Source of the DNA: an uncultured Elioraea sp. | GTDB taxonomy: Bacteria > Pseudomonadota > Alphaproteobacteria > Acetobacterales > Acetobacteraceae | Direction: 5' to 3' | Assembly: GCA_937928775.1 (NCBI GenBank) | Contig: CALFVI010000049.1 | Location: 1 to 37,271, forward strand | Length of the DNA stretch: 37,271 bases | The notes under the pieces: generated by a model | The model's database searches: none | What the model saw: only the letters and a program-made list of their open reading frames with translations | What the model was told of the DNA's origin: nothing | Part shown: piece by piece, positions 1-9,203 of the stretch | Position numbering within the stretch: position 1 is the first letter of the stretch | How the letters are laid out: every line of letters starts with the position of its first letter | Translations under genes and position numbers: made by a program

Positions 1-225
1 ATCGGTCACGCGGTCGCCCGTCGTCGTGATGGGGTGTTCCTCGAAGGCCTTCGCGTCGCGCAGCACGGGGCAGAAGCCGGTCAGACGCGCAAGAAAAAGC
101 CGCGTCTGGGTGAGGGCGAGCGCTGAACCACGGGTGCCGACCCGCAGCGGCAGTGGGCGGCGCTGATGCCCGGGGGGCGGCGGCGCGTGGGGCGAGACGG
201 GGCGTTCCCCCGGGTGGCGTGACAT
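1..225 (-). CDS. hemC: Hydroxymethylbilane synthase (porphobilinogen deaminase), N-terminal part, cut by window edge
   Basis: HemC polymerises four porphobilinogen units into hydroxymethylbilane in tetrapyrrole synthesis. Reading the minus strand from the ATG at 225-223 gives 75 codons without a stop. They contain the family start LRVGTRGSALALTQT (about residues 27-41) and the conserved TTTGDRVTD segment (residues 67-75), where the window ends. A GGGAG sequence lies about 8 nt upstream of the ATG. The first 25 or so residues are Pro/Arg-rich and poorly conserved, so the true start could be a little further in. The gene is divergent from tsaD, 42 bp apart, a common alphaproteobacterial pairing. 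Its usual follower hemD is not adjacent on this side but lies at 19.1 kb. Confidence 0.93.
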   Translation of the reverse strand, partial: MSRHPGERPVSPHAPPPPGHQRRPLPLRVGTRGSALALTQTRLFLARLTGFCPVLRDAKAFEEHPITTTGDRVTD

Positions 226-267
226 GGCGGGCGCTCCCTACGATGTTGCGAAGATGGGTGGAAGAAC

Positions 268-1359
268 GTGAATGAAACCCCCATGACAGCGCCTGTCGTC
301 ACCGCTGGCCCCGTGCTCGGGATCGAGACCTCCTGCGACGAGACCGCAGCCGCCGTTCTCGACCCCTCAGGACGGGTGCTGGCGCAGGCGCTGTGGAGCC
401 AGGTGGCGGAGCACGCCCGCTTCGGCGGCGTGGTGCCGGAACTTGCCGCGCGCGCCCATCTCGCCCGTCTGCCGGGCATGGTTCTGTCGGTGCTGGCCGA
501 GGCCGGGGCGAGGCTCGCTGCAGTCGCGGCAACCACGGGGCCCGGGCTGATTGGCGGGCTGATCGTCGGCGCCAACCTGGCCAAGGGCCTTGCCCTGGCC
601 AGAAACTTACCATTTTACGCGATCAACCATCTTGAAGCGCATGCTCTGGCTGCCCGCCTGCCGTGGCTCGCCGATCCAAGCCCGGCATTTCCCTATCTCA
701 CCTTGCTGGTCTCTGGCGGACATTGCCTGCTGGTCGAGACGCAAGGGCCGGGCGCGCATCGTGTGCTTGGCCGCACGCTCGATGACGCGCCGGGCGAGGC
801 GTTCGACAAGGTGGCGAAGATGCTCGATCTTGGTTGGCCGGGAGGCCCCGCCCTCGAACGGCTCGCCGCCGAGGGCGACCCTCGGGCCGTGCCCCTTCCG
901 CGTGCGATGCGTGGGCGTCTAGGATGCAACTTCTCCTTCTCAGGGTTGAAGACAGCGGTGGCGACCCGGTTGGCAGCGCGCGGCGGGCGCCTCTCGCGAC
1001 GCGAGCAGGCCGATGTGGCCGCCTCGTTCCAGGCGGCGGTGGCTGAGCAGTTGGCGGATCGGGCGCGGACGGCGCTGCGGATGGTTCCTGCGTGCGAGAC
1101 CCTGGTCGTCTCAGGGGGGGTGGCGGCGAATGCGGCCGTCAGGGTCGCGCTGGCAACCGTTGCCGCCCAGGAGGGACGTCGCATGGTTGCTCCACCGCCC
1201 GGCCTCTGCACGGACAATGCGGTGATGGTGGCCTGGGCGGCGATCGAACGGGCACGTGCTGGCGACCCTGGGCAGGACCTGTTTGTCCCCCCCCGCCCGC
1301 GTTGGGAGTTGACGGAACCCTCGCCCGCGCGAGCGGCCTCGCCTGCGGAACGAGGCTGA
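268..1359 (+). CDS. tsaD: tRNA N6-adenosine threonylcarbamoyltransferase TsaD
   Basis: TsaD transfers the threonylcarbamoyl group to A37 of ANN-decoding tRNAs, working with TsaB and TsaE in the cytoplasm. The 363-residue product has the ASKHA-type N-terminus GIETSCDETAAAV (about residues 18-30) and the metal-ligand motif HLEAH (about 121-125). It also has the VSGGH loop (about 149-153) and a C-terminal TDNAVMVAWAA segment, all TsaD hallmarks. The GTG at 268 is chosen because GGTGGAA lies just upstream; an ATG at 283 would also give a complete core. Length is normal for the family, and the gene is divergent from hemC. Confidence 0.97.
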   Translation: MNETPMTAPVVTAGPVLGIETSCDETAAAVLDPSGRVLAQALWSQVAEHARFGGVVPELAARAHLARLPGMVLSVLAEAGARLAAVAATTGPGLIGGLIVGANLAKGLALARNLPFYAINHLEAHALAARLPWLADPSPAFPYLTLLVSGGHCLLVETQGPGAHRVLGRTLDDAPGEAFDKVAKMLDLGWPGGPALERLAAEGDPRAVPLPRAMRGRLGCNFSFSGLKTAVATRLAARGGRLSRREQADVAASFQAAVAEQLADRARTALRMVPACETLVVSGGVAANAAVRVALATVAAQEGRRMVAPPPGLCTDNAVMVAWAAIERARAGDPGQDLFVPPRPRWELTEPSPARAASPAERG

Positions 1360-1659
1360 TCCGAACTAGCGTCGGCGCGGATCGATTGTCGCAGTCGGGC
1401 GGCCGATTCGATCGCGCACCATGTAACCATCGTCCGGCCGAGGATTTTGACCCTGTCGGTTGGACGGCCGAACGCATCACGTGCGAGTGCCTCTGGACGC
1501 CGAGGCACTTACAGCGAACCGGAGCGAGGCAGCGGCGCGGCAGAGGGCAGCATCCTGGTTAGAGGGAGGAGGAACCGGCGAGCCGAAGAACGGCGGCACA
1601 GGGCCAGTTGCGAGAGGAGGGCCCGCGGATGGCGGGGTGATAATGACCGGAGCCGGCAT
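1360..1659. other. Gene-free stretch after tsaD
   Basis: No recognisable gene on either strand. Short open frames exist on both strands, but none shows a family motif or a convincing ribosome binding site. In many relatives gpsA follows tsaD; I see no sign of it here. Confidence 0.4.
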
Positions 1660-1767
1660 TCAGCCGCTCTGGTGATCCCAGACCCAGAGCGTCTGCCCGG
1701 AAATCAAAGGTGTGCCGGCCGCCGCAAGGGGCACAAAATAGGCGATGACAGTGGGCAGTCGTGACAT
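1660..1767 (-). CDS. Candidate 35-residue hydrophobic microprotein downstream of priA
   Basis: The frame from the ATG at 1767-1765 gives 35 residues with a hydrophobic stretch (about residues 5-24, containing VIAYFVPLAAAG), then a WVWDHQSG tail and a TGA stop. A strong GGAGG lies 4 nt upstream of the ATG. It lies 82 bp downstream of the priA stop on the same strand and could be co-transcribed with it. The family is not recognised. One membrane-inserted helix is plausible. The Shine-Dalgarno and composition are the only support, so it may be chance. Confidence 0.4.
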   Translation of the reverse strand: MSRLPTVIAYFVPLAAAGTPLISGQTLWVWDHQSG

Positions 1768-1849
1768 GCGCCCTCCTCGCGAAATCGCACGAAGGCGAGC
1801 ACTGATCCGGTCGACACCCTCGCGGGAAAAATCCCAGCGCTGGCCGCTC

Positions 1850-4081
1850 TCAAAGGAAGCTGATCGGGTCAACGTCGACCTCGATCCGCGCGGCGCGAGG
1901 GATCGCGGCGGAAGCGAGCCACCCGCGGAGAATGGCTGGCACATCAACGTCACGCGCGGCCTTCAGCAGCAGCCGGCGCCGATGCCGCCCGCGCAGAATA
2001 GAAAGCGGCGCGGGGGCGGGGCCCAGCACCTGGAACCGCTCCCCTTCCGGCGCGGTACGCCGCAAAGCCTGCGCGGCCAAATCCGCCGTCTGCGCATCGC
2101 CAGCGGAGATGATCAGCGCGGCAAGGCGCCCGTAAGGCGGCCATCCCCCCGCCCGCCGTTCTGCGAGTTCGGCAGCGACAAAACGCTCGACCTCGCCTGA
2201 AACGAGAGCCCGCATCACCGGATGTTCTGGAACCCAGGTCTGCAGCAGGACGCGCCCCGGCCGTTCCGCCCGACCCGCCCGGCCCCCGACCTGGTGCAGA
2301 ATTTGGAAAGTGCGCTCGGCGGCGCGGAGATCTCCACCCGTAAGACCGAGATCGGCGTCGACCACGCCGACGAGGGTCAAGTGAGGGAAGTGCCAGCCCT
2401 TGGCAACGAGCTGGGTGCCGACGATGAGATCCACCTCCCGCGCCTCGATCATCGCCGCGAGGGCCGCCGCTTTGCGCGCCCCGTCCACCGTGTCTGAGGA
2501 CATCTCGATCACTCGTGCCGAGGGGAAAAGCGTGCGTACCTCCTCGGCGATCCGCTCCACCCCCGGGCCGACGGCGGTCAGCGCGCCCTCCGCTCCGCAG
2601 GCAGGGCAGGCGGGGGGAACCGGCTCGACATGGCCGCAATGATGGCATTGCAGCGTCCGCGTATACCGATGCTCGACAAGCCAAGCCGTACAGTTTGGGC
2701 AGGCGAAGCGATGGCCGCAGGCTCGGCAGAGCGTCAGGGGCGCGAAACCGCGCCGATTGAGGAAGAGAAGCCCCTGTTCTCGGCGCGCCAGCGTTTCGGC
2801 CAGTGCCTCACGCAGGGGCGGCGAGAGAAAGAAGCCCCGAGGTGGCGGGTGGCGCCGCAGATCCACCGCCTCGACCGCTGGCTCCCCTGCCGCGCCGTGC
2901 CGGTCTGGCAAGTGAAGCCTCGCATAGCGGCCGCGCTCCACGTTGGCACGGGTTTCGAGCGAGGGAGTGGCGGAGACCAACACACAGGGAATGTTTTCAA
3001 GCCGTGCCCGCACCACCGCCATGTCGCGTGCGTGGTAGGTGACTCTGTCCTCCTGCTTGAACGCCGTCTCGTGCTCCTCGTCGACGACAATCAGACCCAA
3101 GGTGCGGAAATTGAGCCAAAGTGCAGACCGGGCGCCGACCACGACGGAGGCGGTGCCCTCCGCCACAGCTCGCCAGGTGGCTCGGCGGCGGGCTCCCGGC
3201 ACGTCGGAATGCCACACGGCCGGCGCAGCGCCGAACCGGGCAGCGAAGCGGTCGATCACTTGAGCGGAAAGCGCGATCTCGGGCAGCAGCACCAGCACCT
3301 GCAGCCCGCGCGACACCGCCTCGGCGGCGGCTTCGAGATAGACCTCGGTCTTGCCCGACCCCGTCACCCCATCAAGGAGAGTGACGGAGAAGCCGCCTTG
3401 GACGACACGGGCGCGCAGGGCAGCGGCCGCCTCGATTTGCGCCGGACGGAGAGGTCGTGGCGGGAGGGGGGAAAGCGGACCGTGAACAGGGTCGGGCAAC
3501 GGGCAAGGAACGAGCAAGCCGGCCTCGGCCATCGCCCTGATTACCCCGGGCGACACCCCGGCGGCGCGGGCGAGATCTGCGCCGACCCAGGCAAGGCCTT
3601 CCGCACTCTCAAAAACAGCAAGCACCCGGGCGCGCTCGGCTGTGATCCGCACCCCCTCGGGCAAGGGCGAGGCGGCACGCCAGCCGAATCGCGGCGCGAG
3701 CGGGGGGGCGAGTGCCGCTTCGGGCAGGGCCATGCGCAGCACTTCGCCTGGCGGGGACAGAGTGTAGGAGGCGACCCAGTCGATGAAGCGAAGCAGAGGC
3801 GGGCGGAGCGGCGGTACGTCGGCAAGGCCTGCGATCGGGCGAAGCTTCGCCTCGGTGACCTCGCCAGAAGCCGGTCCGTGCCAGACCACGCCTAGACGCC
3901 GGCGGGACCCGAGCGGCACCGTCACGACTGCCCCCGCCGACACCTCCATCCCCTCGGGTACGGCATAATCGTAAGGTCCAGGAAGTGGCAGAGGCAGCAG
4001 CACCGGGACCTGGCGCGGGGCGACCTCCCCCGCCGTGCGCTTCTCCGAGGCCTGCCCCGCCGCTAAGGTGCTGTCGTGCAA
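1850..4081 (-). CDS. priA: Primosomal replication-restart helicase PriA
   Basis: PriA binds stalled forks and D-loops and reloads the replisome through its 3'-5' helicase activity. The N-terminus shows the 3'BD-type segment [18 protein letters not shown]. Next come a Walker A ([12 protein letters not shown]), a DEEH box ([14 protein letters not shown]) and a zinc-binding block of eight cysteines (CRACGH, CPNC, CHHC, CPAC) inside the helicase lobe. Helicase motif GVVDADLGL and the QVGGRAGR motif follow. The start is uncertain: the frame is open back to 4153, which would overlap talC. TTG at 4081 avoids the overlap, and GTG at 4003 would leave about 717 residues, close to the family's roughly 730. 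The gene is divergent from talC. Confidence 0.95.
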   Translation of the reverse strand: MHDSTLAAGQASEKRTAGEVAPRQVPVLLPLPLPGPYDYAVPEGMEVSAGAVVTVPLGSRRRLGVVWHGPASGEVTEAKLRPIAGLADVPPLRPPLLRFIDWVASYTLSPPGEVLRMALPEAALAPPLAPRFGWRAASPLPEGVRITAERARVLAVFESAEGLAWVGADLARAAGVSPGVIRAMAEAGLLVPCPLPDPVHGPLSPLPPRPLRPAQIEAAAALRARVVQGGFSVTLLDGVTGSGKTEVYLEAAAEAVSRGLQVLVLLPEIALSAQVIDRFAARFGAAPAVWHSDVPGARRRATWRAVAEGTASVVVGARSALWLNFRTLGLIVVDEEHETAFKQEDRVTYHARDMAVVRARLENIPCVLVSATPSLETRANVERGRYARLHLPDRHGAAGEPAVEAVDLRRHPPPRGFFLSPPLREALAETLARREQGLLFLNRRGFAPLTLCRACGHRFACPNCTAWLVEHRYTRTLQCHHCGHVEPVPPACPACGAEGALTAVGPGVERIAEEVRTLFPSARVIEMSSDTVDGARKAAALAAMIEAREVDLIVGTQLVAKGWHFPHLTLVGVVDADLGLTGGDLRAAERTFQILHQVGGRAGRAERPGRVLLQTWVPEHPVMRALVSGEVERFVAAELAERRAGGWPPYGRLAALIISAGDAQTADLAAQALRRTAPEGERFQVLGPAPAPLSILRGRHRRRLLLKAARDVDVPAILRGWLASAAIPRAARIEVDVDPISFL

Positions 4082-4108
4082 GCGCGCCAAGGGGCCCCCG
4101 CTCTCGTC

Positions 4109-4762
4109 ATGAAATTCTTCCTCGATACCGCCGACATCACCGAGATCCGCCAACTCGCCGCCCTCGGTCTCGTCGATGGCGTCACCACCAACCCTTCGCT
4201 GATCGCCAAGACAGGGCGAAAGATGTCGGAGGTCATCACCGAGATTTGCGCGGCAGTCGACGGCCCTGTTTCAGCTGAGGTCACAGCGACCGAGCATGGT
4301 GCCATGCTGGCCGAAGGCCGGACGTTGCGCAAACTCGCCCACAACGTAGTGGTCAAACTGCCGCTCACTGCCGAGGGCCTGCGCGCGTGCCGCGACCTTT
4401 CCGAGGAGGGAATTCTGGTCAACCTCACCCTCTGTTTCTCGCCAGCGCAAGCCTTGCTGGCTGCCAAGGCGGGGGCGGCTTACGTCTCGCCCTTCGTCGG
4501 CCGGCTCGACGACGTCAGTCATGATGGCATTGGGCTGATCGCCGACATCCTCGAGATCTATGACAATTATGACTTCTCGACCGAGGTGCTGGTCGCCTCC
4601 GTGCGTCATCCGATGCACGTCATTCAGGCGGCGAAGCTCGGGGCCGACGTGGCTACCATGCCGCCTAGCGTGCTGCGCGCCTTGATCAATCACCCGCTTA
4701 CCGACAAGGGGCTTGCCGGGTTTCTCGCGGACTGGGCGAAGACCGGGCAGACCATCCTGTGA
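4109..4762 (+). CDS. talC: Transaldolase / fructose-6-phosphate aldolase-like protein (TalC/FSA family)
   Basis: This is a short transaldolase-type class I aldolase of about 217 residues. It begins [16 protein letters not shown] and carries [15 protein letters not shown] near the N-terminus, then [13 protein letters not shown] with the Schiff-base lysine. The [11 protein letters not shown] and ASVRHPMHV segments follow. It would interconvert sugar phosphates in the non-oxidative pentose phosphate pathway; sequence alone does not separate transaldolase from F6P aldolase activity. The ATG at 4109 matches the family start; an earlier GTG at 4076 would add 11 unconserved residues. The stop TGA (4760-4762) overlaps the GTG of the decayed DUF484 gene in a GTGA junction. 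Confidence 0.95.
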   Translation: MKFFLDTADITEIRQLAALGLVDGVTTNPSLIAKTGRKMSEVITEICAAVDGPVSAEVTATEHGAMLAEGRTLRKLAHNVVVKLPLTAEGLRACRDLSEEGILVNLTLCFSPAQALLAAKAGAAYVSPFVGRLDDVSHDGIGLIADILEIYDNYDFSTEVLVASVRHPMHVIQAAKLGADVATMPPSVLRALINHPLTDKGLAGFLADWAKTGQTIL

Positions 4763-5423
4763 AGCACAGCAGCATACGCCCCGAACTCGTGGCGGACGGA
4801 AGGTCGGTAGAGGTTTGCGCGGTCGAGGCTTCCCTACGCGTGCAACCGGATTTCCTCGCCCGCCATCCGCCCCGTATGCTTTCTCGCACCTCCGCAACGG
4901 GTGTATGTCGAGCGACCCGCCAACCACATGGCAGCGATGACCGAGAGGGCGCGCGCCCGCGAAGACACTTTGATCGCTGCCCGCCACGCCGAAGCGAAGC
5001 ATGCCGAGGTGCCCGTCGTGCCATCCTCGCCCTGCTCGGCGCGCCCAGTTCGGCTGAGGTGATCGAGGTCGTCGACAGCGAGTGGTCGTCGATCCTCGGC
5101 GTCGATGTTGTCTTGCACGGCATCGAGGGGCAGACCGGGCTCGGGCTGAGGCGCCTGCCGCGCAGCTTCGTCCGCCGCACGCTTGGTATCGCCTCGGCGG
5201 TGCTGCGCGACCGTCCGACGGCGTGCGAGTTAATCCCTAGCAAGGCGGCAGCCCTCGTCGCCGCGAACGCGCTCGCGCAATTCATCCTCATGGATCGGCT
5301 GGGCTCATGGCGGTTGGCTCGCGCGATGCCGAGCGCGGGGGGCTCGCTGCAGGGGCGGAGGCCCCTGCCTTTCTCGCCTATGTCCCGGAGGTATGTTGGC
5401 CCAGTTTGAAGACGATCCCATGA
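4759..5423 (+). pseudogene. DUF484 family protein gene broken by three frameshifts
   Basis: DUF484 proteins (GAF-like fold, function unclear) are commonly encoded just before xerC. The gene can be followed through three frames. Residues like LRVQPDFLARHP read in the first frame up to about 4870. LAPPQRVYVERPANHMAAM and RARAREDTLIAARHAEAKH read in the next frame (about 4874-5010). AILALLGAPSSAEVIEVV through about 5300 reads back in the first frame. LMAVGSRDAERGG to FLAYVPEV reads in the third frame and ends at a TGA (5421-5423). That TGA overlaps the xerC ATG as ATGA, and the GTG at 4759 overlaps the talC stop, so both ends keep the original coupled layout. A translated product would be truncated or scrambled. 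Sequencing indels remain an alternative. Confidence 0.8.
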
Positions 5424-6343
5424 CGGCCGACCAAATGGGCTCTGCCTTCCTTGCTTGGCTAGCGGCGGAACGCCGGGCCTCACCCGCGACCCTGCGCGCC
5501 TACGAGGGAGATCTCGGCCGCTTTTTCGCCTTCCTCGCGCATCACCTGGGCGGCCTACCGGATCGAGCCGGCTTGGCGCGGCTCACGCTCGCCGACTTGC
5601 GCGCCTTCCTCGCTCACCGGGCGATGGAAGGGGCATCAAACGCAACACGCGCGCGGGAACTCGCCGCGATCCGCACCTTTTTCCGCTTCCTCGCCCGCAC
5701 CGGGGGCCCCGAGTGCCCGGCGTTGAAACTCATCGCCACGCCAAAGGTGCGGCGGCCTGCACCGCGCGCGCTTACGGTGGCGGAGACGGAGCGGCTGGTC
5801 GACGAGGCCGACCTCCTGGCCGAGGAGCCCTGGATCGCTGCCCGTGACGCCGCCCTCCTCCTGTTGCTCTACGGCTGCGGGCTGCGCTCGAGCGAAGCGG
5901 TGAGCCTGCTACGCCGCGACGCACCCCTGCCTGGCAGCGACAGTCCGCTGCGCGTGCGCGGCAAAGGAGCGAAGGAGCGGGAGGTACCCGTTTTGCCCGT
6001 CGTGCGCGACGCGATGGCCCGCTATATTGCCCTGTGTCCGCACTTTCTCGCCCCCGAGTCGCCGCTGTTTCGCGGCGCACGCGGGGGGCCGTTGAACGAT
6101 CGCATTCTGCGCCGGGCTATGGAGCGCGCCCGCAGCGCGTTGGGCTTGCCTGAGCGCACAACTCCGCACAGCCTGCGCCACTCCTTCGCCACCCATCTTT
6201 TGGCTGCGGGGGCGGATTTACGCATCATCCAGGCGCTGCTTGGCCACGCGAGCCTCTCCACCACGCAGCGCTACACGGCGGTCGACGAGACACGTATTCT
6301 CGACGTATGGCGCACAGCGCATCCGCGAGCGAGAGAAGTGTGA
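5420..6343 (+). CDS. xerC: Tyrosine recombinase XerC
   Basis: XerC with XerD resolves chromosome dimers at dif during division. The 307-residue protein has an N-terminal SAM-like core-binding domain (about residues 5-90). The catalytic domain shows Arg I (YGCGLRSSEA), Lys (VRGKGAKEREVP), HxxR (HSLRHSFATHLL), the second His (LLGHASLSTTQ) and the nucleophile Tyr in QRYT. All catalytic residues are present, so the enzyme should be active. The ATG at 5420 is chosen because its ATGA overlap matches the end of the preceding DUF484 frame; an ATG at 5393 would add 9 unconserved residues. Housekeeping position and absence of att sites argue against a phage integrase. Confidence 0.95.
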   Translation: MTADQMGSAFLAWLAAERRASPATLRAYEGDLGRFFAFLAHHLGGLPDRAGLARLTLADLRAFLAHRAMEGASNATRARELAAIRTFFRFLARTGGPECPALKLIATPKVRRPAPRALTVAETERLVDEADLLAEEPWIAARDAALLLLLYGCGLRSSEAVSLLRRDAPLPGSDSPLRVRGKGAKEREVPVLPVVRDAMARYIALCPHFLAPESPLFRGARGGPLNDRILRRAMERARSALGLPERTTPHSLRHSFATHLLAAGADLRIIQALLGHASLSTTQRYTAVDETRILDVWRTAHPRAREV

Positions 6344-6354
6344 CGCATGGGGGC

Positions 6355-6383
6355 TTGTCTCCAGTGCTAGAGGAATTTATATC
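6355..6383 (+). promoter_or_regulatory. Putative sigma-70-type promoter for the rimP-nusA-infB operon
   Basis: TTGTCT (6355-6360) is followed after exactly 17 nt by TATATC (6378-6383). Each hexamer matches consensus at four of six positions with ideal spacing. It lies 11 bp past the xerC stop and about 60 bp before rimP, upstream of the leader hairpin. This is pattern matching only. Confidence 0.4.
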
Positions 6384-6414
6384 CGTGGCCGATACACCAG
6401 CCGATTGAGCGGAG

Positions 6415-6443
6415 GGTGGCCTCGGTAACGGGGCCGCCTTTTT
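6415..6443 (+). terminator. Terminator-like leader hairpin overlapping the rimP start
   Basis: A 9-bp stem (GGTGGCCTC with GGGGCCGCC, including two G-U pairs) encloses the loop GGTAAC. TTTTT follows directly, then GG and TTTT. This has the form of an intrinsic terminator or attenuator placed in the leader of the nusA operon. The only usable rimP start codons (TTG at 6442 or 6448) lie in or next to the U-tract. NusA affects pausing and termination, so autoregulation of the operon is plausible but inferred. Confidence 0.6.
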
Positions 6444-6447
6444 GGTT

Positions 6448-6972
6448 TTGAGCGAAGACCGACCCTACCACGAAGGCTTAGAGGCCCGCATCTACGACCT
6501 GATCGCGCCTTCCCTCGCCGCGATGGGGTATGAGACCGTGCGCGTCCGCCTCTCCGGCAAGGAACGGCCCACCCTACAGGTGATGGTCGAACGGGTCGAT
6601 CAGGCACCCATCACTCTGGATGACTGCGAGAAAGCGAGTCACCAGATCTCCGCCCTGCTTGACATTGAGGACCCAATCTCCTCTGCCTACACGCTTGAGG
6701 TCTCGTCGCCCGGGATCGATCGGCCGCTGACCCGCGCCAAGGACTGGAACCGTTTCGCCGGTCACCTCGCCAAGGTGGAGCTCGCCACCCCGCTCGCTGG
6801 CCGGCGTCGGTTTTCCGGCACCGTGCTCGGCGCCGAAGCGGGTCGTGAGGCGCGACTACGGCTGGACGACGGTACCGAGGTGGCAGTGCCGCTTGCCGCC
6901 ATCCGTACCGCACGGCTGGTGCTCACCGAGGCGCTGATCGATGCGTCGCGGCCGCGACGCGCAGCCAACTGA
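6448..6972 (+). CDS. rimP: Ribosome maturation factor RimP
   Basis: RimP assists 30S subunit maturation. The product of about 174 residues has the N-terminal domain core ([20 protein letters not shown], then [18 protein letters not shown]). The conserved [15 protein letters not shown] motif and a C-terminal SH3-like barrel follow. An in-frame TGA at 6406 limits the start. No ATG or GTG is available before the conserved core, so TTG at 6448 or TTG at 6442 must be used, and neither has a clear Shine-Dalgarno. Weak initiation beside a terminator hairpin suggests low or regulated expression. It is first in the rimP-nusA-ylxR-infB-rbfA operon and 20 bp before nusA. Confidence 0.93.
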   Translation: MSEDRPYHEGLEARIYDLIAPSLAAMGYETVRVRLSGKERPTLQVMVERVDQAPITLDDCEKASHQISALLDIEDPISSAYTLEVSSPGIDRPLTRAKDWNRFAGHLAKVELATPLAGRRRFSGTVLGAEAGREARLRLDDGTEVAVPLAAIRTARLVLTEALIDASRPRRAAN

Positions 6973-6992
6973 GACGACCGGAGGATCATCCC

Positions 6993-8525
6993 ATGGACAT
7001 GGCCATTGTCCGCACCGAACTGCTTCAGGTCGCGGATGCGGTCGCGCGCGAGAAGTCGATCGACCGCGAGGAGGTGCTGGAGGCCATGGAGCAAGCCATT
7101 ACGAAGGCCGGCCGCGCCAAATATGGTCACGAAAAGGACATTCGTGCCCACATAGACCGTAAGACCGGCGAGGTTCGCCTCGCGCGCTGGACCGAGGTGG
7201 TGGAGGACGGCGCGGTCGAGAACGAGGCGCTCCAGATGCCCATATCTGTGGCGCAAAAGATCAAGCCGGGGATCAGGGTCGGCGAGTTCATTATCGACCC
7301 CCTGCCGCCGATCGATTTTGGCCGCATCGCTGCTCAAACTGCCAAGCAGGTGATCGTGCAGCGTGTACGCGAGTACGAACGGAAGCGGCAGTACAACGAG
7401 TACAAGGACCGTGTGGGGGAGATCGTCAACGGCATCGTAAAGCGCACCGAGTACGGCAACCTGATGGTCGATCTCGGCCGCGCCGAAGCACTGCTGCGAC
7501 GCGATGAGCTGATCCCGCGCGAGACCTACCGCAATGGTGATCGCGTGCGCGCGTACATTTATGACGTGCGCGAGGAGGCGCGGGGGCCGCAGATTTTCCT
7601 CTCGCGCACGCACCCCAACTTTCTTGCAAAGCTTTTCGCACAGGAGGTGCCGGAGATTTACGACGGCATCATCGAGATCAAGGCGGTCGCACGGGATCCT
7701 GGCTCACGCGCGAAGATGGCAGTGGTAAGCCATGATTCCTCGATTGATCCGGTCGGCGCCTGCGTCGGCATGCGCGGTTCACGCGTGCAGGCGGTCGTAC
7801 AAGAGCTGCAGGGGGAGAAGATCGACATCATCCCCTGGTCACCCGACCCGGCGACCTTCGTCGTCAATGCTCTGGCTCCGGCCGAGGTCAGCAAAGTGGT
7901 GCTGGATGAGGAGAACCGTCGGATCGAGGTTGTGGTCCCGGATGATCAGCTCAGCCTTGCCATTGGCCGCCGCGGCCAAAACGTGCGTCTCGCCTCCCAG
8001 CTGACACGCTGGGACATCGATATTCTCACTGAGGCTGAGGAGAGCGAACGCCGTCAAGAGGAGTTCCGCCGCCGCTCGGCCCTCTTCGTTGAGGCGCTCG
8101 ATGTAGACGACGTGATCGCGGGGCTTCTGGTCACCGAGGGCTTCACCTCGGTTGAGGATCTCGTGCTCGTGCCACACGAGGAGCTCGCCGGCATCGAAGG
8201 TTTTGATGAGTCGATCGCGGCTGAACTGAAGCGGCGCGCAGAGGATTTCATTGCCCGCCGCGATGCCGAACTTTCCAAGAAGGCAAAGGAACTTGGCGTG
8301 TCGGAGGAGCTCGCCGCGATTCACCCCTTCACCCCCGCCATGCTGGTCGCCCTTGGCGAGAAGGGGGTGCAAACTGTCGACGACCTCGCCGATCTCGCCT
8401 CCGACGAGCTAATCGAAATTCTCGGCGGCGAGGAGGCGATGGACCGAGAGACGGCAAATGCGGTGATCATGGCCGCGCGCGCACACTGGTTTGAGGGTAA
8501 AGATCAGGCGCAGGCGGAAGGCTGA
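6993..8525 (+). CDS. nusA: Transcription termination/antitermination protein NusA
   Basis: NusA binds RNA polymerase and modulates pausing, intrinsic termination and antitermination. The 510-residue product starts with an N-terminal RNAP-binding domain (to about residue 130). An S1 domain follows (about 135-200, GEIVNGIVKRTEYGNLMVDL), then two KH domains (about 230-345, with GACVGMRGSRVQAVVQEL and LAIGRRGQNVRLASQL). The C-terminal part has acidic helix-hairpin-helix repeats (about 365-500). GGAGGA lies 8 nt upstream of the ATG. The length and C-terminal repeats are typical for proteobacteria. Confidence 0.97.
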   Translation: MDMAIVRTELLQVADAVAREKSIDREEVLEAMEQAITKAGRAKYGHEKDIRAHIDRKTGEVRLARWTEVVEDGAVENEALQMPISVAQKIKPGIRVGEFIIDPLPPIDFGRIAAQTAKQVIVQRVREYERKRQYNEYKDRVGEIVNGIVKRTEYGNLMVDLGRAEALLRRDELIPRETYRNGDRVRAYIYDVREEARGPQIFLSRTHPNFLAKLFAQEVPEIYDGIIEIKAVARDPGSRAKMAVVSHDSSIDPVGACVGMRGSRVQAVVQELQGEKIDIIPWSPDPATFVVNALAPAEVSKVVLDEENRRIEVVVPDDQLSLAIGRRGQNVRLASQLTRWDIDILTEAEESERRQEEFRRRSALFVEALDVDDVIAGLLVTEGFTSVEDLVLVPHEELAGIEGFDESIAAELKRRAEDFIARRDAELSKKAKELGVSEELAAIHPFTPAMLVALGEKGVQTVDDLADLASDELIEILGGEEAMDRETANAVIMAARAHWFEGKDQAQAEG

Positions 8526-8534
8526 CCAGGAAGG

Positions 8535-9203
8535 GTGCGGACGCAGAGGATGCCGGTGTTGGCGGCGCGCGAGAAAGACAGATCGGAGGGCGATGAGGAG
8601 ACCGGTCCGACCCGTCGCTGTGTCGCGACCGGAGAGCGGCTTGCGCGCGAGCGGATGATCCGCTTCGTTCTCGATCCGAATCGCACGCTTGTGCCCGATG
8701 TCGCAGAACGCCTCCCCGGGCGCGGTTACTGGCTGGTCGCACGCGGTCCGCTCCTCGAGGATCCAAAGCTTGCGCGCGCCTTCGCCCGTGCCGCGAAGGG
8801 GCCGATACTGGTTCCCGCCGGTCTACGTGAAACCGTGGCACGCCTGCTCGCGCGTCGCATTGGTGACCATCTCGGACTTGCGCGGCGCGCGGGCCAGGCG
8901 GTGGCCGGCTTTGTTGCTGCGCGCGAGTGGGTGACGGCGGGACGGGCAGGGCTGATCGTTGAGGCCTCCGATGGCGCTGTTGACGGGCGGCGCAAGCTGC
9001 TCTCGGGCGCGCGCGAACTGCCCGTGGTGACGCCCTTGACGGCGGCGGACCTCGGGGCAGCCCTTGGGCGGGACCATGTGGTGCACGTCGCCCTCGCACC
9101 GGGGCGGCTTGCGCAGACGATCGCGCGCGATGCGGAGAGGCTTGCGGGCGTGCGCGGCACAGCGCAAGAGGGGGCAGCGAGAAAGGACCGGCTGGGCGGA
9201 TGA
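8535..9203 (+). CDS. YlxR/DUF448 plus L7Ae-like RNA-binding protein
   Basis: This is a two-domain RNA-binding protein usually encoded between nusA and infB in alphaproteobacteria. Residues 25-95 form the YlxR domain ([20 protein letters not shown], then PGRGYWLVA). Residues 100-195 resemble the L7Ae/L30e-like fold ([15 protein letters not shown], then [10 protein letters not shown]). The exact role is unknown; a link to translation or transcription is inferred from context. AGGAAGG directly abuts the GTG at 8535 and is 15 nt from the ATG at 8550, so the start is uncertain. The stop overlaps the infB ATG (ATGA at 9200), indicating coupling. Confidence 0.93.
   Translation: MRTQRMPVLAAREKDRSEGDEETGPTRRCVATGERLARERMIRFVLDPNRTLVPDVAERLPGRGYWLVARGPLLEDPKLARAFARAAKGPILVPAGLRETVARLLARRIGDHLGLARRAGQAVAGFVAAREWVTAGRAGLIVEASDGAVDGRRKLLSGARELPVVTPLTAADLGAALGRDHVVHVALAPGRLAQTIARDAERLAGVRGTAQEGAARKDRLGG

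Noticed and set aside
2630-3895. 421-residue plus-strand frame opposite priA
   Set aside because: Antisense of the PriA zinc and helicase motifs; low-complexity translation.
5420-6343. Phage-type integrase
   Set aside because: Sequence, position between DUF484 and rimP, and lack of attachment repeats fit chromosomal XerC.
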